Notes: generated by a model from the letters alone, not told the origin. DNA of 7,702 bases from Chloroflexota bacterium (GCA_016875645.1 VGPE01000131.1:1-7702); one strand, 5' to 3'; positions 1 through 6,026 are shown, counted from the first letter of the stretch. Made by a program: numbers and translations.

Positions 1-1
1 T

Positions 2-532
2 GTCGGGGCGGCGGCAAGATCGCCCGAGGCCGCGCATGGTGGCACGGGCGCGAGGCCGCGGGAACGGAACCTGATCTCGTACCCGAGTCACTATCTGCTC
101 GGCGTGGCCGACTCGGTGCATGACGCGGACGCCGTTGAGGGTGCGCTCATCGCGGCAGGCTTCGCGACCGACGGAGTGGTGCGCATCTCCGGGCCGGACC
201 AGGTCGCGAGGCTACGGGACCTGGGGCCTCGCCGCGGTCCCGTCTTCGGCCTAGTCCGGTCGATCCAGTCGATGACGATGGACCAGGTCCCGGACTTCCA
301 GGTCTACGAAGAGGCCGTCGAGAGCGGGCGAACCGTCGTTGGGCTCCGGGTCATGAACGAGCGCTGGATTCCCGCCGCCAGGGATGTCCTGCTGGGGGCC
401 GGCATCTACTTCCTCAATTTCTATGGTCGCTGGTCCACGAGCGAGGTTGCCCGATGGAGCGGCCGCGACGCCGCGCTCCTTGGACATCACGCGGAATCGT
501 CGGCCAGATCGTCGGCCGAATCCCCGACCTGA
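2..532 (+). CDS. Small soluble protein of unknown function, N-terminus unclear or outside the window
   Basis: I do not recognise a named family with certainty. The frame is open from the left edge to the TGA at 530-532. The first GTG is at 104, but the residues just before it (SYPSHYLLGV, from about 77) look like the true N-terminal strand of a small alpha/beta protein, running straight into VADSVHDADAVEGALIAAGF. No ATG, GTG or TTG occurs in this frame between 2 and 103; only CTG (71) or ATC (74) could serve, or the start lies outside. The 142 residues from GTG 104 contain a helix with YEEAVESGRTVVGLRV and a later FLNFYGRW segment, the layout of a duplicated ferredoxin-like stress protein, perhaps distantly YflT-like; that comparison is only an impression. 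No signal peptide or membrane segment is seen. The C-terminus is a low-complexity Ser/Ala tail made by a 12-nt tandem repeat. Confidence 0.6.
   Translation, partial: VGAAARSPEAAHGGTGARPRERNLISYPSHYLLGVADSVHDADAVEGALIAAGFATDGVVRISGPDQVARLRDLGPRRGPVFGLVRSIQSMTMDQVPDFQVYEEAVESGRTVVGLRVMNERWIPAARDVLLGAGIYFLNFYGRWSTSEVARWSGRDAALLGHHAESSARSSAESPT
496..519 (+). repeat. Two tandem copies of a 12-nt unit in the 3' end of the first gene
   Basis: The unit ATCGTCGGCC plus two bases occurs at 496-507 and again at 508-519, with the first ten bases identical. It encodes the repeated SSAR/SSAE tail of the first protein. It looks like a small slippage duplication in an unconstrained C-terminus. Confidence 0.5.
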
Positions 533-601
533 TCGGACCTGAGCGCGCCCGCCTCTGGGCCATCCAGCAGGCACCAGTCCTGGGGCGTGCGAGGCACCGT
601 C

Positions 602-637
602 TTGACGCAACCCCTATTGTGCGCATTGATCAGCACA
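602..637 (+). promoter_or_regulatory. Candidate vapBC promoter and operator
   Basis: A TTGACG hexamer at 602-607 resembles a -35 box, but the matching -10 is poor: ATTGAT at 625-630 with 17-nt spacing. Overlapping it is an interrupted palindrome, TGTGC (618-622) and GCACA (633-637), separated by 10 nt. It ends 18 nt before the antitoxin ATG. Ribbon-helix-helix antitoxins commonly autorepress from such inverted repeats, so an operator role is reasonable. The arms are only 5 bp, so chance is possible. Confidence 0.35.
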
Positions 638-655
638 CTGACGAGGCGCATTCAC

Positions 656-898
656 ATGGCACTCGCCCGAACGAACCTGACGCTGCCCGAATCTCTCGTC
701 CGCGAGATCGACGCGGTGGCCGGGCCGCGCGGTCGGAGCCGCTACGTCGCCGAGGCCGTCGCACAGCGGCTCAAGCGTGACCGGCTGCTGCGTGCCGTCG
801 ACGCGACGGCCGGCGTTCTGCGCGGCACCCGCCACGCGATGTCGCGCGACGAGGTAACGGCCCTGATCGACACCCTGCGGTCCGAGGAGTCCGGTTAG
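656..898 (+). CDS. vapB: VapB-type ribbon-helix-helix antitoxin
   Basis: An 80-residue protein, probably the antitoxin that binds and neutralises the downstream PIN-domain ribonuclease and represses its own operon. The N-terminal 40 or so residues fit a ribbon-helix-helix DNA-binding fold: a short strand (ARTNLTLPESL), helix one (VREIDAVAG), a turn rich in Arg/Gly (PRGRSR) and helix two (YVAEAVAQRLKR). The C-terminal half (from about residue 45, ending MSRDEVTALIDTLRSEESG) is the likely toxin-wrapping tail. I chose ATG 656 because it has a GAGG at 643-646 with a 9-nt spacer and begins exactly at the RHH strand; an in-frame GTG at 587 would add 23 residues that do not look like protein sequence. 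The stop codon abuts the toxin start. I am confident of the RHH fold and the antitoxin role; the name vapB rests on the PIN partner. Confidence 0.85.
   Translation: MALARTNLTLPESLVREIDAVAGPRGRSRYVAEAVAQRLKRDRLLRAVDATAGVLRGTRHAMSRDEVTALIDTLRSEESG
884..889 (+). promoter_or_regulatory. Internal ribosome binding site for vapC
   Basis: GAGGAG lies inside the last codons of the antitoxin gene, 9 nt before the GTG start of the toxin. It supports GTG 899 as the toxin start and translational coupling of the pair, which normally keeps antitoxin in excess of toxin. Confidence 0.7.
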
Positions 899-1279
899 GT
901 GCGCTACCTGCTCGACTCAACGCTCCTTATCGACCACGGCAACGGCAACGCCGCCGCGACCGGGCTGCTCCGCCGCCTGGTCGAGGAGGGCCACGAGCTC
1001 TACACCTGCGACGTGGTGACCTGCGAGACGCTGTCGCGCGGTGACCCCGATGAGCTGCGTCACCTCGGCACCCTCCTCCACGCGCTCGAATACGTCGCGA
1101 CCTCGCCGGATGCGGCGCGCTGGGCCGCGGAATCCCGACGAACGCGCCATGCGGCGAGCGGCAAACGCTCACTTGCCGACGCGCTCATCGCCGCGGTCGC
1201 GGTCAGCCTGGACGCAACCATCGTGACCCGGAACCGCCCGGATTTCGAGCGCCAGGGCGTCCCGGTCCTGACCTACTGA
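899..1279 (+). CDS. vapC: VapC-type PIN-domain ribonuclease toxin
   Basis: A 126-residue single-domain PIN protein, expected to be a Mg2+-dependent RNase that cuts tRNA or other structured RNA when its antitoxin is lost. The acidic active-site set of the family is visible: D6 in MRYLLDST, E43 in CDVVTCE, D94 in KRSLADALIAA, and N112/D115 in the TRNRPDFE strand-turn. The length is typical of VapC. The GTG start directly follows the antitoxin TAG with no gap, and GAGGAG upstream provides a ribosome binding site. Family knowledge says the complex with VapB is inert and represses the promoter. All catalytic positions are present, so the toxin should be active; the RNA target cannot be read from sequence. 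Confidence 0.9.
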   Translation: MRYLLDSTLLIDHGNGNAAATGLLRRLVEEGHELYTCDVVTCETLSRGDPDELRHLGTLLHALEYVATSPDAARWAAESRRTRHAASGKRSLADALIAAVAVSLDATIVTRNRPDFERQGVPVLTY

Positions 1280-1363
1280 CAGTCGAGCACCCCGGCCGTC
1301 TGGCGGGTCCTCGCGCCTTGACCGCCGCGGCGCGCCGCCGTTCCAAGCGCGCGGCAATGGACG

Positions 1364-1383
1364 CGGCCGCGTCCCTGCGGCCG
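1364..1383. terminator. GC-rich hairpin between convergent genes, possible bidirectional terminator
   Basis: The 167-nt gap between the toxin stop (1279) and the helicase stop (1447, opposite strand) contains no gene I can support. It holds one perfect 7-bp stem, CGGCCGC (1364-1370) and GCGGCCG (1377-1383), around a 6-nt loop GTCCCT. Its place between converging genes suits transcription termination on both strands, but there is no T-run on either side, so it is not a classical intrinsic terminator. Confidence 0.35.
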
Positions 1384-1446
1384 ACAGGTTCGCGACGAGG
1401 AGGCTTCGTGCGGGCGGCACCCCTACGGTTCGCCGCATGCCGCGCC

Positions 1447-2442
1447 TCACACCGCAACGAGCGCCGCGTACTCGAACAGCTCGACGGGCATGTCATGGGC
1501 GAGTCGCCACCGGATGGTCATCGGTCGCTCGCCCTCGTGACTCAGGTATTCGACCGGCCCCAGATACGTGTACGGGTTCGCTTCGCGCTGGTCATTCCGT
1601 TTCGTCGCGCGGACGAACAGCAACGGACGGGCGGATCGCGACTGATATCGCTTGCCCGTTGGTGAGTCGGAAGCGGTCGTGCTCTGGGATTCCCAATGGA
1701 ACAAGTTCGGCGATATGGCGTAGTCCCGATATCGAGTGGTCGGCGAGTAATCGGTGTCCGCCTTCTGCAAAGTGACAAAAAGCAGGTTGGTTTCGGTCGC
1801 CCTGTCGAAGTACACGCCTTCGCGAATCCGACGAGGCGACCCTGCGCTTGACGCGCCGATCGCGGCGAGCGCCTCGTTCTGCGTGTACCGGGCCCCGAGC
1901 ACGAGCGGAAAGTCGTGGATCGCCGCAAGTCGCCGCCCAAGCACATGGGACTGTTCGTCGAGGATGTCGAACAGCTCTAGGAGTTCGCTCCGGATCGACG
2001 GATGCTGCGCAAGGCGCGCGAACGCAGCCGGGTCTGAGTCGCCCTTCCGGTCAGCGCCCCAGAGGTTTACGTACAGCATCGCCACAACGCGCGGGTCAAC
2101 GTCAGAGACGTCTGTCGGGAGATCCCGAACGAGCGTCGTCCACGTCGCGAGCCTGAGGTCGTCCTCAACGTGCAGCATCCGGCCGATGGCCGACACAAGG
2201 ATGGATTCGGACGGCCCTTCGGCGGACCGATCGAACCCAACCCGACGCCGCAGGCTTGTCCACGATCGGCCCGATCGGTAGATGTCGGTAAGGTCGGCCC
2301 CCGAAGCAGCGATGAACGCCTTGAGACCCACGTCGCCGAGCCGCTTGAGTTCTTCGGCAAGGCGGCCCAAACGGGCACCGAGTGCCTGACGGATGCTCTC
2401 AAGGACGTGCTCCGCGCGACCGGGTCCAGGGTGATGTGACAT
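1447..2442 (-). pseudogene. Helicase C-terminal fragment with DUF3427
   Basis: Homologous sequence begins at about 2412 with EHVLESIRQALGARL, which continues the preceding segment after restoring one base. The ORF's own start, about 10 codons upstream (MSHHPGPGRA), is out-of-frame readthrough and not a real N-terminus. Residues 11 to about 140 are a helical linker. The last 180 or so form the DUF3427 domain: GVYFDR, NLLFVTLQKAD, DYAISPNLFHWESQS, RPLLFVRATKR, YTYLGPVEYLSHEGERP and a closing MTIRWRLAHDMP. This domain is always found at the end of such helicases; its function is unknown, perhaps a nucleic-acid-binding barrel. The stop is TGA at 1447-1449, an ordinary end for the family. Confidence 0.75.
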
Positions 2443-3269
2443 CCCGACGGCAGGAAGGGAAACCCCTGCTCGATGTCGCGTTGCGTCTGACTGCGTCCAC
2501 GACCCGTGATGGCCTGGAACCGCCGGTCGAATCGGAACTCCGCTCGCTGCCGGCCGATGAAGTCGAGCACGGTCAGGACGGCTCTGCCTTCGGTGCGGCG
2601 CAATCCTCGACCGAGCTGCTGCAGGAAGAGCGTGGCGCTCTCGGTTGGTCGAAGAAACAGGACGGTGTCGACTTCGGGCACGTCGACGCCTTCATTGAAG
2701 ATGTCGACCGCGAACACGACGTTGATGTCGCCTGCCCGCAGGTCCCGCAGCGCAGCGTCCCGCTCCGCGGACTCCGTCTGGCCAGTGACAGCGACGGCGG
2801 GCAGGCCCAGGTTGCTGAACATTCGAGCCATGTACCGGGCGTGCTCGATGCTGACGCAGAACCCGAGTGCCCGCATTGCGGAAGGCTCGGTCACGCGCTC
2901 GTTCATCGCATGGAGGATCTTCATTACGCGGGCGTCGTTGCCCATGTAAACCGATTCGAGGTCCGCAGAGAGGTAGCCGCCCCGCTTCCACTGGAGTGCC
3001 GCCAGGCTCACGTCGTCGGCGATGCCGAAGTACTGGAACGGAACCAGCGCCCCCTCGTCGATCGCCTCCCAGAGCCGCACCTCCGCAGCCATCCGGCCGT
3101 CGAACCACTCAAGCACGCTTTCGCCGTCGGCGCGTTCCGGAGTCGCCGTCAGGCCGACCAGGAGGGCCGGCTTGAAGTGCTCAAGCAGTCGGCGGTAGGT
3201 TGGCGCGGCTGCGTGGTGGAACTCGTCGATGATCACGACGTCGAAGTGCGTCGGCTCAACTTCATCGAG
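2067..3269 (-). pseudogene. Helicase middle fragment: motifs II to VI
   Basis: The open segment starts right after the amber codon with LDEVEPTHFDV and continues into VIIDEFHHAA. Motif II is DEFH (about residue 444 of the rebuilt protein), motif III LTATPERADG (470), motif IV LGFCVSIEHARYM, motif V VVFAVDIFNEGVDVPEVD (615-630), motif VI QQLGRGLRRTEG (647-654). This is a complete RecA2-type half plus the end of the first half, so the sequence has not lost functional residues. Homologous sequence ends near 2412 at HITLDPVAR; beyond that the ORF is read in the wrong frame to a stop at 2067 and that part is meaningless. GTG 3236 is an internal Val codon and probably not a translation start. Confidence 0.75.
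2410..2415 (-). other. Frameshift site in the helicase gene (one base missing)
   Basis: On the coding strand the sequence reads GCG CGG AGC ACG, giving VARST and then nonsense. Adding one G (GCG CGG GAG CAC) gives VAREHVLESIRQ, which joins the two segments with no other gap. The lost base lies in a short G run. No slippery heptamer is seen, so programmed frameshifting is unlikely. Confidence 0.7.
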
Positions 3270-3272
3270 CTA
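3270..3272 (-). other. In-frame amber codon inside the helicase gene
   Basis: The frame reads FASVQSLDRR, TAG, then LDEVEPTHFDVVIIDEFHH. Both sides are conserved helicase sequence (motif Ib and motif II) and the spacing across the stop is normal, so the codon replaces a sense codon. A single change from CAG, TGG, GAG or TTG would explain it. Confidence 0.85.
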
Positions 3273-4556
3273 GCGCCGGTCCAGCGATTGCACTGAGGCG
3301 AAGACATGCGTCCAACGATCGGGGCGCGTGCCGTCCACGTACAGCTCGCCGAATGCGCCGTCGCGAAGAACGGTTCGGAACATGGCGAGGGTCTGTGACA
3401 GGATCTCGCGCCGATGCGCCACGAACAGCAGGCTGGGCCACTGGCCCGACGACGCTCGACGTGGCAACCAGTGTTCTGTCGCCACGCGGCGATAGTCGAG
3501 GGCCGCGATCACCGTCTTGCCGGTTCCGGTCGCTGCGACGACCAGGTTCTGCCAGCGGCCGTGACGCTTTCGCTCGATTTCGAGTTCGTCAAGGATGCGC
3601 CGCTGGAGCGGGCGCGGCTCGATGTCCAGCGCGAGGTACGGAAGTTCGTAGCCGCGCCTTGTTTCCAGCAGCGCTCGATCCAACCGCTCGTGGTCGCGCT
3701 CCGTTTGGTATGACTCGAAGCGGTGAGCCTCCCAGTAGCTCTCGAAGGTGGCGCGAAACTGGTTGATGAGTCCAGGGGTTGCAACCGCGGAGAGCCGCAC
3801 ATTCCACTCGAGGCCATCGATCAGCGCGGTCTTCGAGAGGTTCGACGAGCCGATGTATGCGGTCGTGAAGCCGGTTCGCCGATGGAAGAGCCACGCTTTG
3901 GCGTGGAGGCGAGTGGCCTCCTCTTCATACGCGATCTTCACAAGCGCCCCGAGATCAATCAGCTTGTCGACTGCACGGCGTTCCGTCGATTGCAGGTACG
4001 TCGTGGTGATCACCCGCAGCCGTCCCCCTCGCTGCACCAGGGCTCGGAGGTGGTGTTCAAGGATCCGGACGCCTTCGAACCGAACGAACGCAATGAGGAC
4101 GTCGACGTCATCTGCGGTGTCAATCTCGCGCTGGAGCTCGTAGGCAATGGCGGGCTCGTCACGTCCACCTGTGAAGAGCGCGGACGCCGTGAGTGGCGTC
4201 TTTGGTCGCTCGGGTGGCGGCCGTTGATCGAGGAAGGGCTGTCGTGCCGTCAAGCTGTAGAGCAGCTCAGCCGGCCGATCCACCTCGTCGCCAGTCCCAT
4301 CGAACGCGCGTGGGGCCCGTGCGCGAAGGAGTGCGATCACGTCGTTGGCGAGCTGAACTTGCGCCCCAAGTTGGTCGTCAGGGATCGTCCGTAGCGCACG
4401 GTCGATCAGCGGCGCGAGGTACTGCGCAATACGCGCGGGAGCTTCGGCCAGATCGAGCGCGACGATCTCCTGGATGAACTGATCGTCGTTTCGATCCAGA
4501 GCCGCGCGCAGCGCCGCGTTGACGAGCTGCTCCCAGATGCCAGGCTCGAGCCTCAG
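3270..4556 (-). pseudogene. Helicase N-terminal fragment: PLD-like nuclease domain and motifs Q to Ib
   Basis: Taking CTG 4556 as start gives 428 residues to the amber codon. Residues 1-110 are a helical region beginning RLEPGIWEQLVNAALRAAL. The PLD-like nuclease follows: strand DVDVLIAFVRFEGVRIL, LRVITTTYL, then HAK (H218, K220) and GSSN (236-239). The usual Asp four residues after the Lys is His here, so this is the variant HxK...GSSN active site. The helicase begins with EPRPLQRRIL (Q-like motif), Walker A ATGTGKT (342-348, bases 3513-3533), LLFVAHRREILSQ (motif Ia) and VFASVQSL. GTG 4340 is a possible start by rule, but it would cut away 72 well-behaved residues and lacks the strong ribosome site seen at 4563-4570. 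Confidence 0.75.
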
Positions 4557-4570
4557 GTGTTTCCCCTCCC
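4554..4570 (-). promoter_or_regulatory. Strong ribosome binding site followed by a CTG start codon
   Basis: On the minus strand GGGAGGGG (4570-4563) is followed by AAACAC and then CTG (4556-4554), an 8-nt spacing from the GGAGG core. The residues after CTG (RLEPGIWEQLV) look like the natural start of the helicase. No ATG, GTG or TTG lies in frame between about 4670 and 4340. Either CTG is the working start or an ATG/GTG start has mutated. Confidence 0.55.
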
Positions 4571-4604
4571 GTCGCCCAGGGTAGTCACCGTGGCAGATTC
4601 CGCG

Positions 4605-4614
4605 CCAGCGCTGG
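4605..4614. promoter_or_regulatory. Perfect 10-bp palindrome in the divergent intergenic region
   Basis: CCAGCGCTGG sits in the 95-nt gap between the helicase start (4556, -) and the thermonuclease start (4652, +), with a CGTCGACG palindrome just beyond at 4620-4627. The gap must hold both promoters, so a shared operator is possible. I could not place convincing -10 and -35 boxes for either gene. Short GC palindromes are common in such DNA. Confidence 0.2.
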
Positions 4615-4651
4615 ATTCGCGTCGACGGCTCGAGAGCGCGAGGATGATGCT

Positions 4652-5471
4652 GTGAGCAGCAGTCCGCACCTCGCCCTGTCGATCGCCACTGCGCTGGTCT
4701 TTGCGACGGCCGTCGGCGCCCAGGCCGCGACCGTCCACACCGCCACCGTCGCCCGCATCGGGGGCGGGGCAGCGCGGCTGACCGTCTACACGAATGGGTC
4801 GGGCGCGCTGTACGTCAACCTCAGGGGGGCTGGCACCGGGGCGCTGGAACGAGCACCTGTAATCCGGCACCTGCGCGAGGCTGGGCAGGCGGGTGGCGGT
4901 TCTGCCGGGGCTGAGCGTCCCTCCGAGCGGCGCGGTCGCCCGGACGAACCCGCTGACACCGGCGCAGGCCACCGGCCGGACGCTGCGGCTCGTCAGCGGA
5001 TCGAGGGTGCTCTGCGTCACCTTCGATCCGAGCGCCGCTCCCCTCTCCCCGAGCGGCCACACGGAGACGGCGCGTGTGATCCGGGTCGTGGACGGCGACA
5101 CGATCATCGTGGACCGCGGCCGCGGCGAAGAGCGCGTGCGCTACATCGGAATGGACACGCCCGACGCGGTCGATCCGCGCCGGCCCGTTGAGCATCTGGG
5201 CCCCGAGGCGTCGGCGGCCAACCGCGCCCTCGTCCAGGGGCGTGAGGTCGTCCTGGAGCGCGACGTGCGTGAAGCCGACCAGTACGGCCGTCTGTTGCGC
5301 TACATCTGGCTGCGCGACGGCCCGGGCTGGACCCTCGTCAACCTTGTGCTGGTGGAGCGCGGGTTCGCGCAGGTGGACACGGTGCCGCCGGACGTGAAGT
5401 ACTCCGAGTTGCTGCTGGCCGCCCAGCGGGACGCGCGCCAGCACGAGCGAGGGCTCTGGGCGCCGCGCTGA
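4652..5471 (+). pseudogene. Secreted thermonuclease-like gene, frameshifted and with an ochre codon
   Basis: The gene starts at GTG 4652 with GAGGA at 4640-4644 (7-nt spacing). It encodes a signal peptide (LALSIATALVFATAVGAQA, cut probable after AQA) and a beta-rich region (ATVARIGGGAARLTVYTNGSGALYVNLRGAGTG). Then the frame breaks. Removing one G from GGGG (4838-4841) gives RWNEHL, then TAA (4860-4862), then SGTCARLGRR, which continues into the intact nuclease ORF. The TAA most likely replaces a Tyr codon (TAC or TAT). The rebuilt protein, about 272 residues, is a secreted beta-sandwich-type domain, with Cys residues in SGTCARL and VLCVTF that could form a disulphide, followed by an SNase domain. 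Two separate lesions argue for a pseudogene unless both are sequence errors. The cupin gene follows on the same strand. Confidence 0.7.
4893..5471 (+). CDS. Thermonuclease (SNase-like) domain, intact open frame of the broken gene
   Basis: The longest open part of the broken gene, 192 residues from GTG 4893. Residues 1-55 are the end of the upstream domain. The SNase-fold nuclease fills 58-192 and would cut DNA or RNA with Ca2+. Compared with staphylococcal nuclease, the catalytic residues are D69 in VVDGDT (D21), R83 in VRYIG (R35), D88 in MDTPD (D40) and R133 in DQYGRLL (R87). The position of the general-base Glu (E43, in DTPE) is Asp, D91. The fold ends with QRDARQHERGLWAPR, as in the family. 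Without the upstream signal peptide a product started at 4893 would stay in the cytoplasm, and no ribosome site is apparent before GTG 4893, so this is more likely a remnant than an independent gene. Confidence 0.65.
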   Translation: MAVLPGLSVPPSGAVARTNPLTPAQATGRTLRLVSGSRVLCVTFDPSAAPLSPSGHTETARVIRVVDGDTIIVDRGRGEERVRYIGMDTPDAVDPRRPVEHLGPEASAANRALVQGREVVLERDVREADQYGRLLRYIWLRDGPGWTLVNLVLVERGFAQVDTVPPDVKYSELLLAAQRDARQHERGLWAPR

Positions 5472-5494
5472 TCGGTGCGTGGGCGAGCCGCGCA

Positions 5495-5508
5495 TGGCAG
5501 CCTTGCCA
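5495..5508 (+). other. Small hairpin just upstream of the cupin ribosome binding site
   Basis: TGGCA (5495-5499) and TGCCA (5504-5508) form a 5-bp stem around a 4-nt loop, 3 nt before the strong Shine-Dalgarno sequence. It lies in the 54-nt gap after the nuclease stop. It could be a weak terminator or structural leader, or chance. Confidence 0.2.
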
Positions 5509-5511
5509 GCC

Positions 5512-5520
5512 GGAGGTGAT
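5512..5520 (+). promoter_or_regulatory. Full-length Shine-Dalgarno sequence for the cupin gene
   Basis: GGAGGTGAT matches nine bases of the 16S rRNA 3' end without mismatch and stands 5 nt before the ATG (9 nt counted from the GGAGG core). It fixes ATG 5526 as the start and suggests efficient translation, independent of the damaged gene upstream. Confidence 0.85.
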
Positions 5521-5525
5521 GTCCC

Positions 5526-6026
5526 ATGAGCTACCCGCCGCCGCGCTACTCGGGTGAGACGGGCGAGGCCAGCGCGACCATCCGGCGCGTGGATCACTCG
5601 CCCGAGATGACGTACCCGAACGGCAACCGCGTCCACTACCTGGCAACGGGGAGCGCAACGCACGGCCTGTTCGGGCTCTATCGCTGGGAGTTCGGGACCG
5701 AGCCGAGCGGGCCCGGGCCGCACTTCCACCGCTCGATGACCGAGTCGTTCTACATCCTGGCGCGCAGCGTCCGCATCTACGACGGGCGGGACTGGGTCGA
5801 CACGGCGGCGGGCGACTTCGTCCACGTCCCGGAAGGCGGCCTGCACGGGTTCCGGAACGAGTCGGGTGCGCCTGCGTCCATGCTGATCCACTTCGCGCCG
5901 GGGGCGCCACGCGAGGCCTACTTCGAAGGCCTCGCGGAGTTCGCGCGATCGGGCCGGCCGAGCGACGAGGAGATGGCCGAGTTCTACCTGCGCCACGACA
6001 ACGTCTGGCGCCCGGCACCCGGCTGA
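5526..6026 (+). CDS. Single-domain cupin protein
   Basis: A 166-residue cytoplasmic protein with one cupin barrel at about 45-125. Motif 1 is GPGPHFHRSMTESFYIL with metal ligands H66, H68 and E73; motif 2 is GDFVHVPEGGLHGFRN with H107, matching the consensus G-x5-P-x-G-x2-H-x3-N exactly. The four ligands can hold Mn, Fe, Zn or Ni, so an enzymatic or small-molecule-binding role is possible, but nothing here names the substrate. The usual Gly closing motif 1 is Arg (R80), in LARSVRIYDG, a mild deviation. The C-terminal helix (EAYFEGLAEFARSG, then DEEMAEFYLRHDN) is common in stand-alone cupins of high-GC bacteria. No signal peptide. The gene runs in the same direction as the broken nuclease gene and converges on the transporter with a 6-nt gap. 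Confidence 0.85.
   Translation: MSYPPPRYSGETGEASATIRRVDHSPEMTYPNGNRVHYLATGSATHGLFGLYRWEFGTEPSGPGPHFHRSMTESFYILARSVRIYDGRDWVDTAAGDFVHVPEGGLHGFRNESGAPASMLIHFAPGAPREAYFEGLAEFARSGRPSDEEMAEFYLRHDNVWRPAPG

Larger units (their letters stand above)
1447..4556 (-). pseudogene. Broken SF2 helicase with PLD-like nuclease domain and DUF3427 (whole locus)
   Basis: Three consecutive open segments on the minus strand together make one large protein of about 1,036 residues in the order N-terminal helical region, PLD-like nuclease (about 145-285), SF2 helicase (about 310-690), DUF3427 (about 860-1036). The segments are separated by an amber codon (residue 429, 3270-3272) and a one-base deletion (near 2412, residue 715). 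All three lie on one strand, in order, with no missing motif, so the ancestral gene was complete. Proteins of this architecture are predicted DNA-processing enzymes, often placed with repair or anti-phage defence genes; the biochemical role of this one is inference. It converges with vapBC and diverges from the thermonuclease gene. As read, no single polypeptide carries both the Walker A and DEFH boxes, so ATPase activity should be lost unless the lesions are sequence errors or are suppressed. Confidence 0.8.

Noticed and set aside
36..74. Short ORF from ATG 36 (12 codons) before the first gene
   Set aside because: Low-complexity Arg/Gly product, in a different frame from the first gene and with no ribosome binding site visible.
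1327..1338. Perfect palindrome GCGGCGCGCCGC between the convergent toxin and helicase genes
   Set aside because: Made only of G and C with no loop; expected by chance in DNA of this composition and not a hairpin terminator.
2405..2420. Programmed -1 frameshifting in the helicase gene
   Set aside because: No slippery heptamer is present, and the gene has a separate amber codon upstream that frameshifting would not bypass.
3270..3272. Genome-wide stop-codon reassignment as the reason for internal TAG and TAA codons
   Set aside because: TAG ends both vapB (896-898) and the transporter (6033-6035) at the expected family lengths, so TAG works as a stop here. Reassignment would also not explain the two frameshifts.
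2382..3296. Plus-strand open frame of 304 codons opposite the helicase
   Set aside because: Antisense to conserved helicase motifs IV to VI; no domain and no ribosome binding site.
3723..4394. Plus-strand open frame of 223 codons opposite the PLD-like domain
   Set aside because: Antisense shadow of a conserved nuclease domain.
4644..4655. Tiny ORF ATG ATG CTG TGA overlapping the thermonuclease GTG start
   Set aside because: A three-codon overlap of this kind arises easily by chance, and its ATG sits inside the ribosome binding site of the real gene.
4821..5996. Long minus-strand open frame of 391 codons
   Set aside because: It lies antisense to the thermonuclease and cupin genes, is rich in Arg, Ala, Pro and His with no recognisable domain, and comes from high-GC codon bias. 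The plus-strand genes there have clear family motifs.
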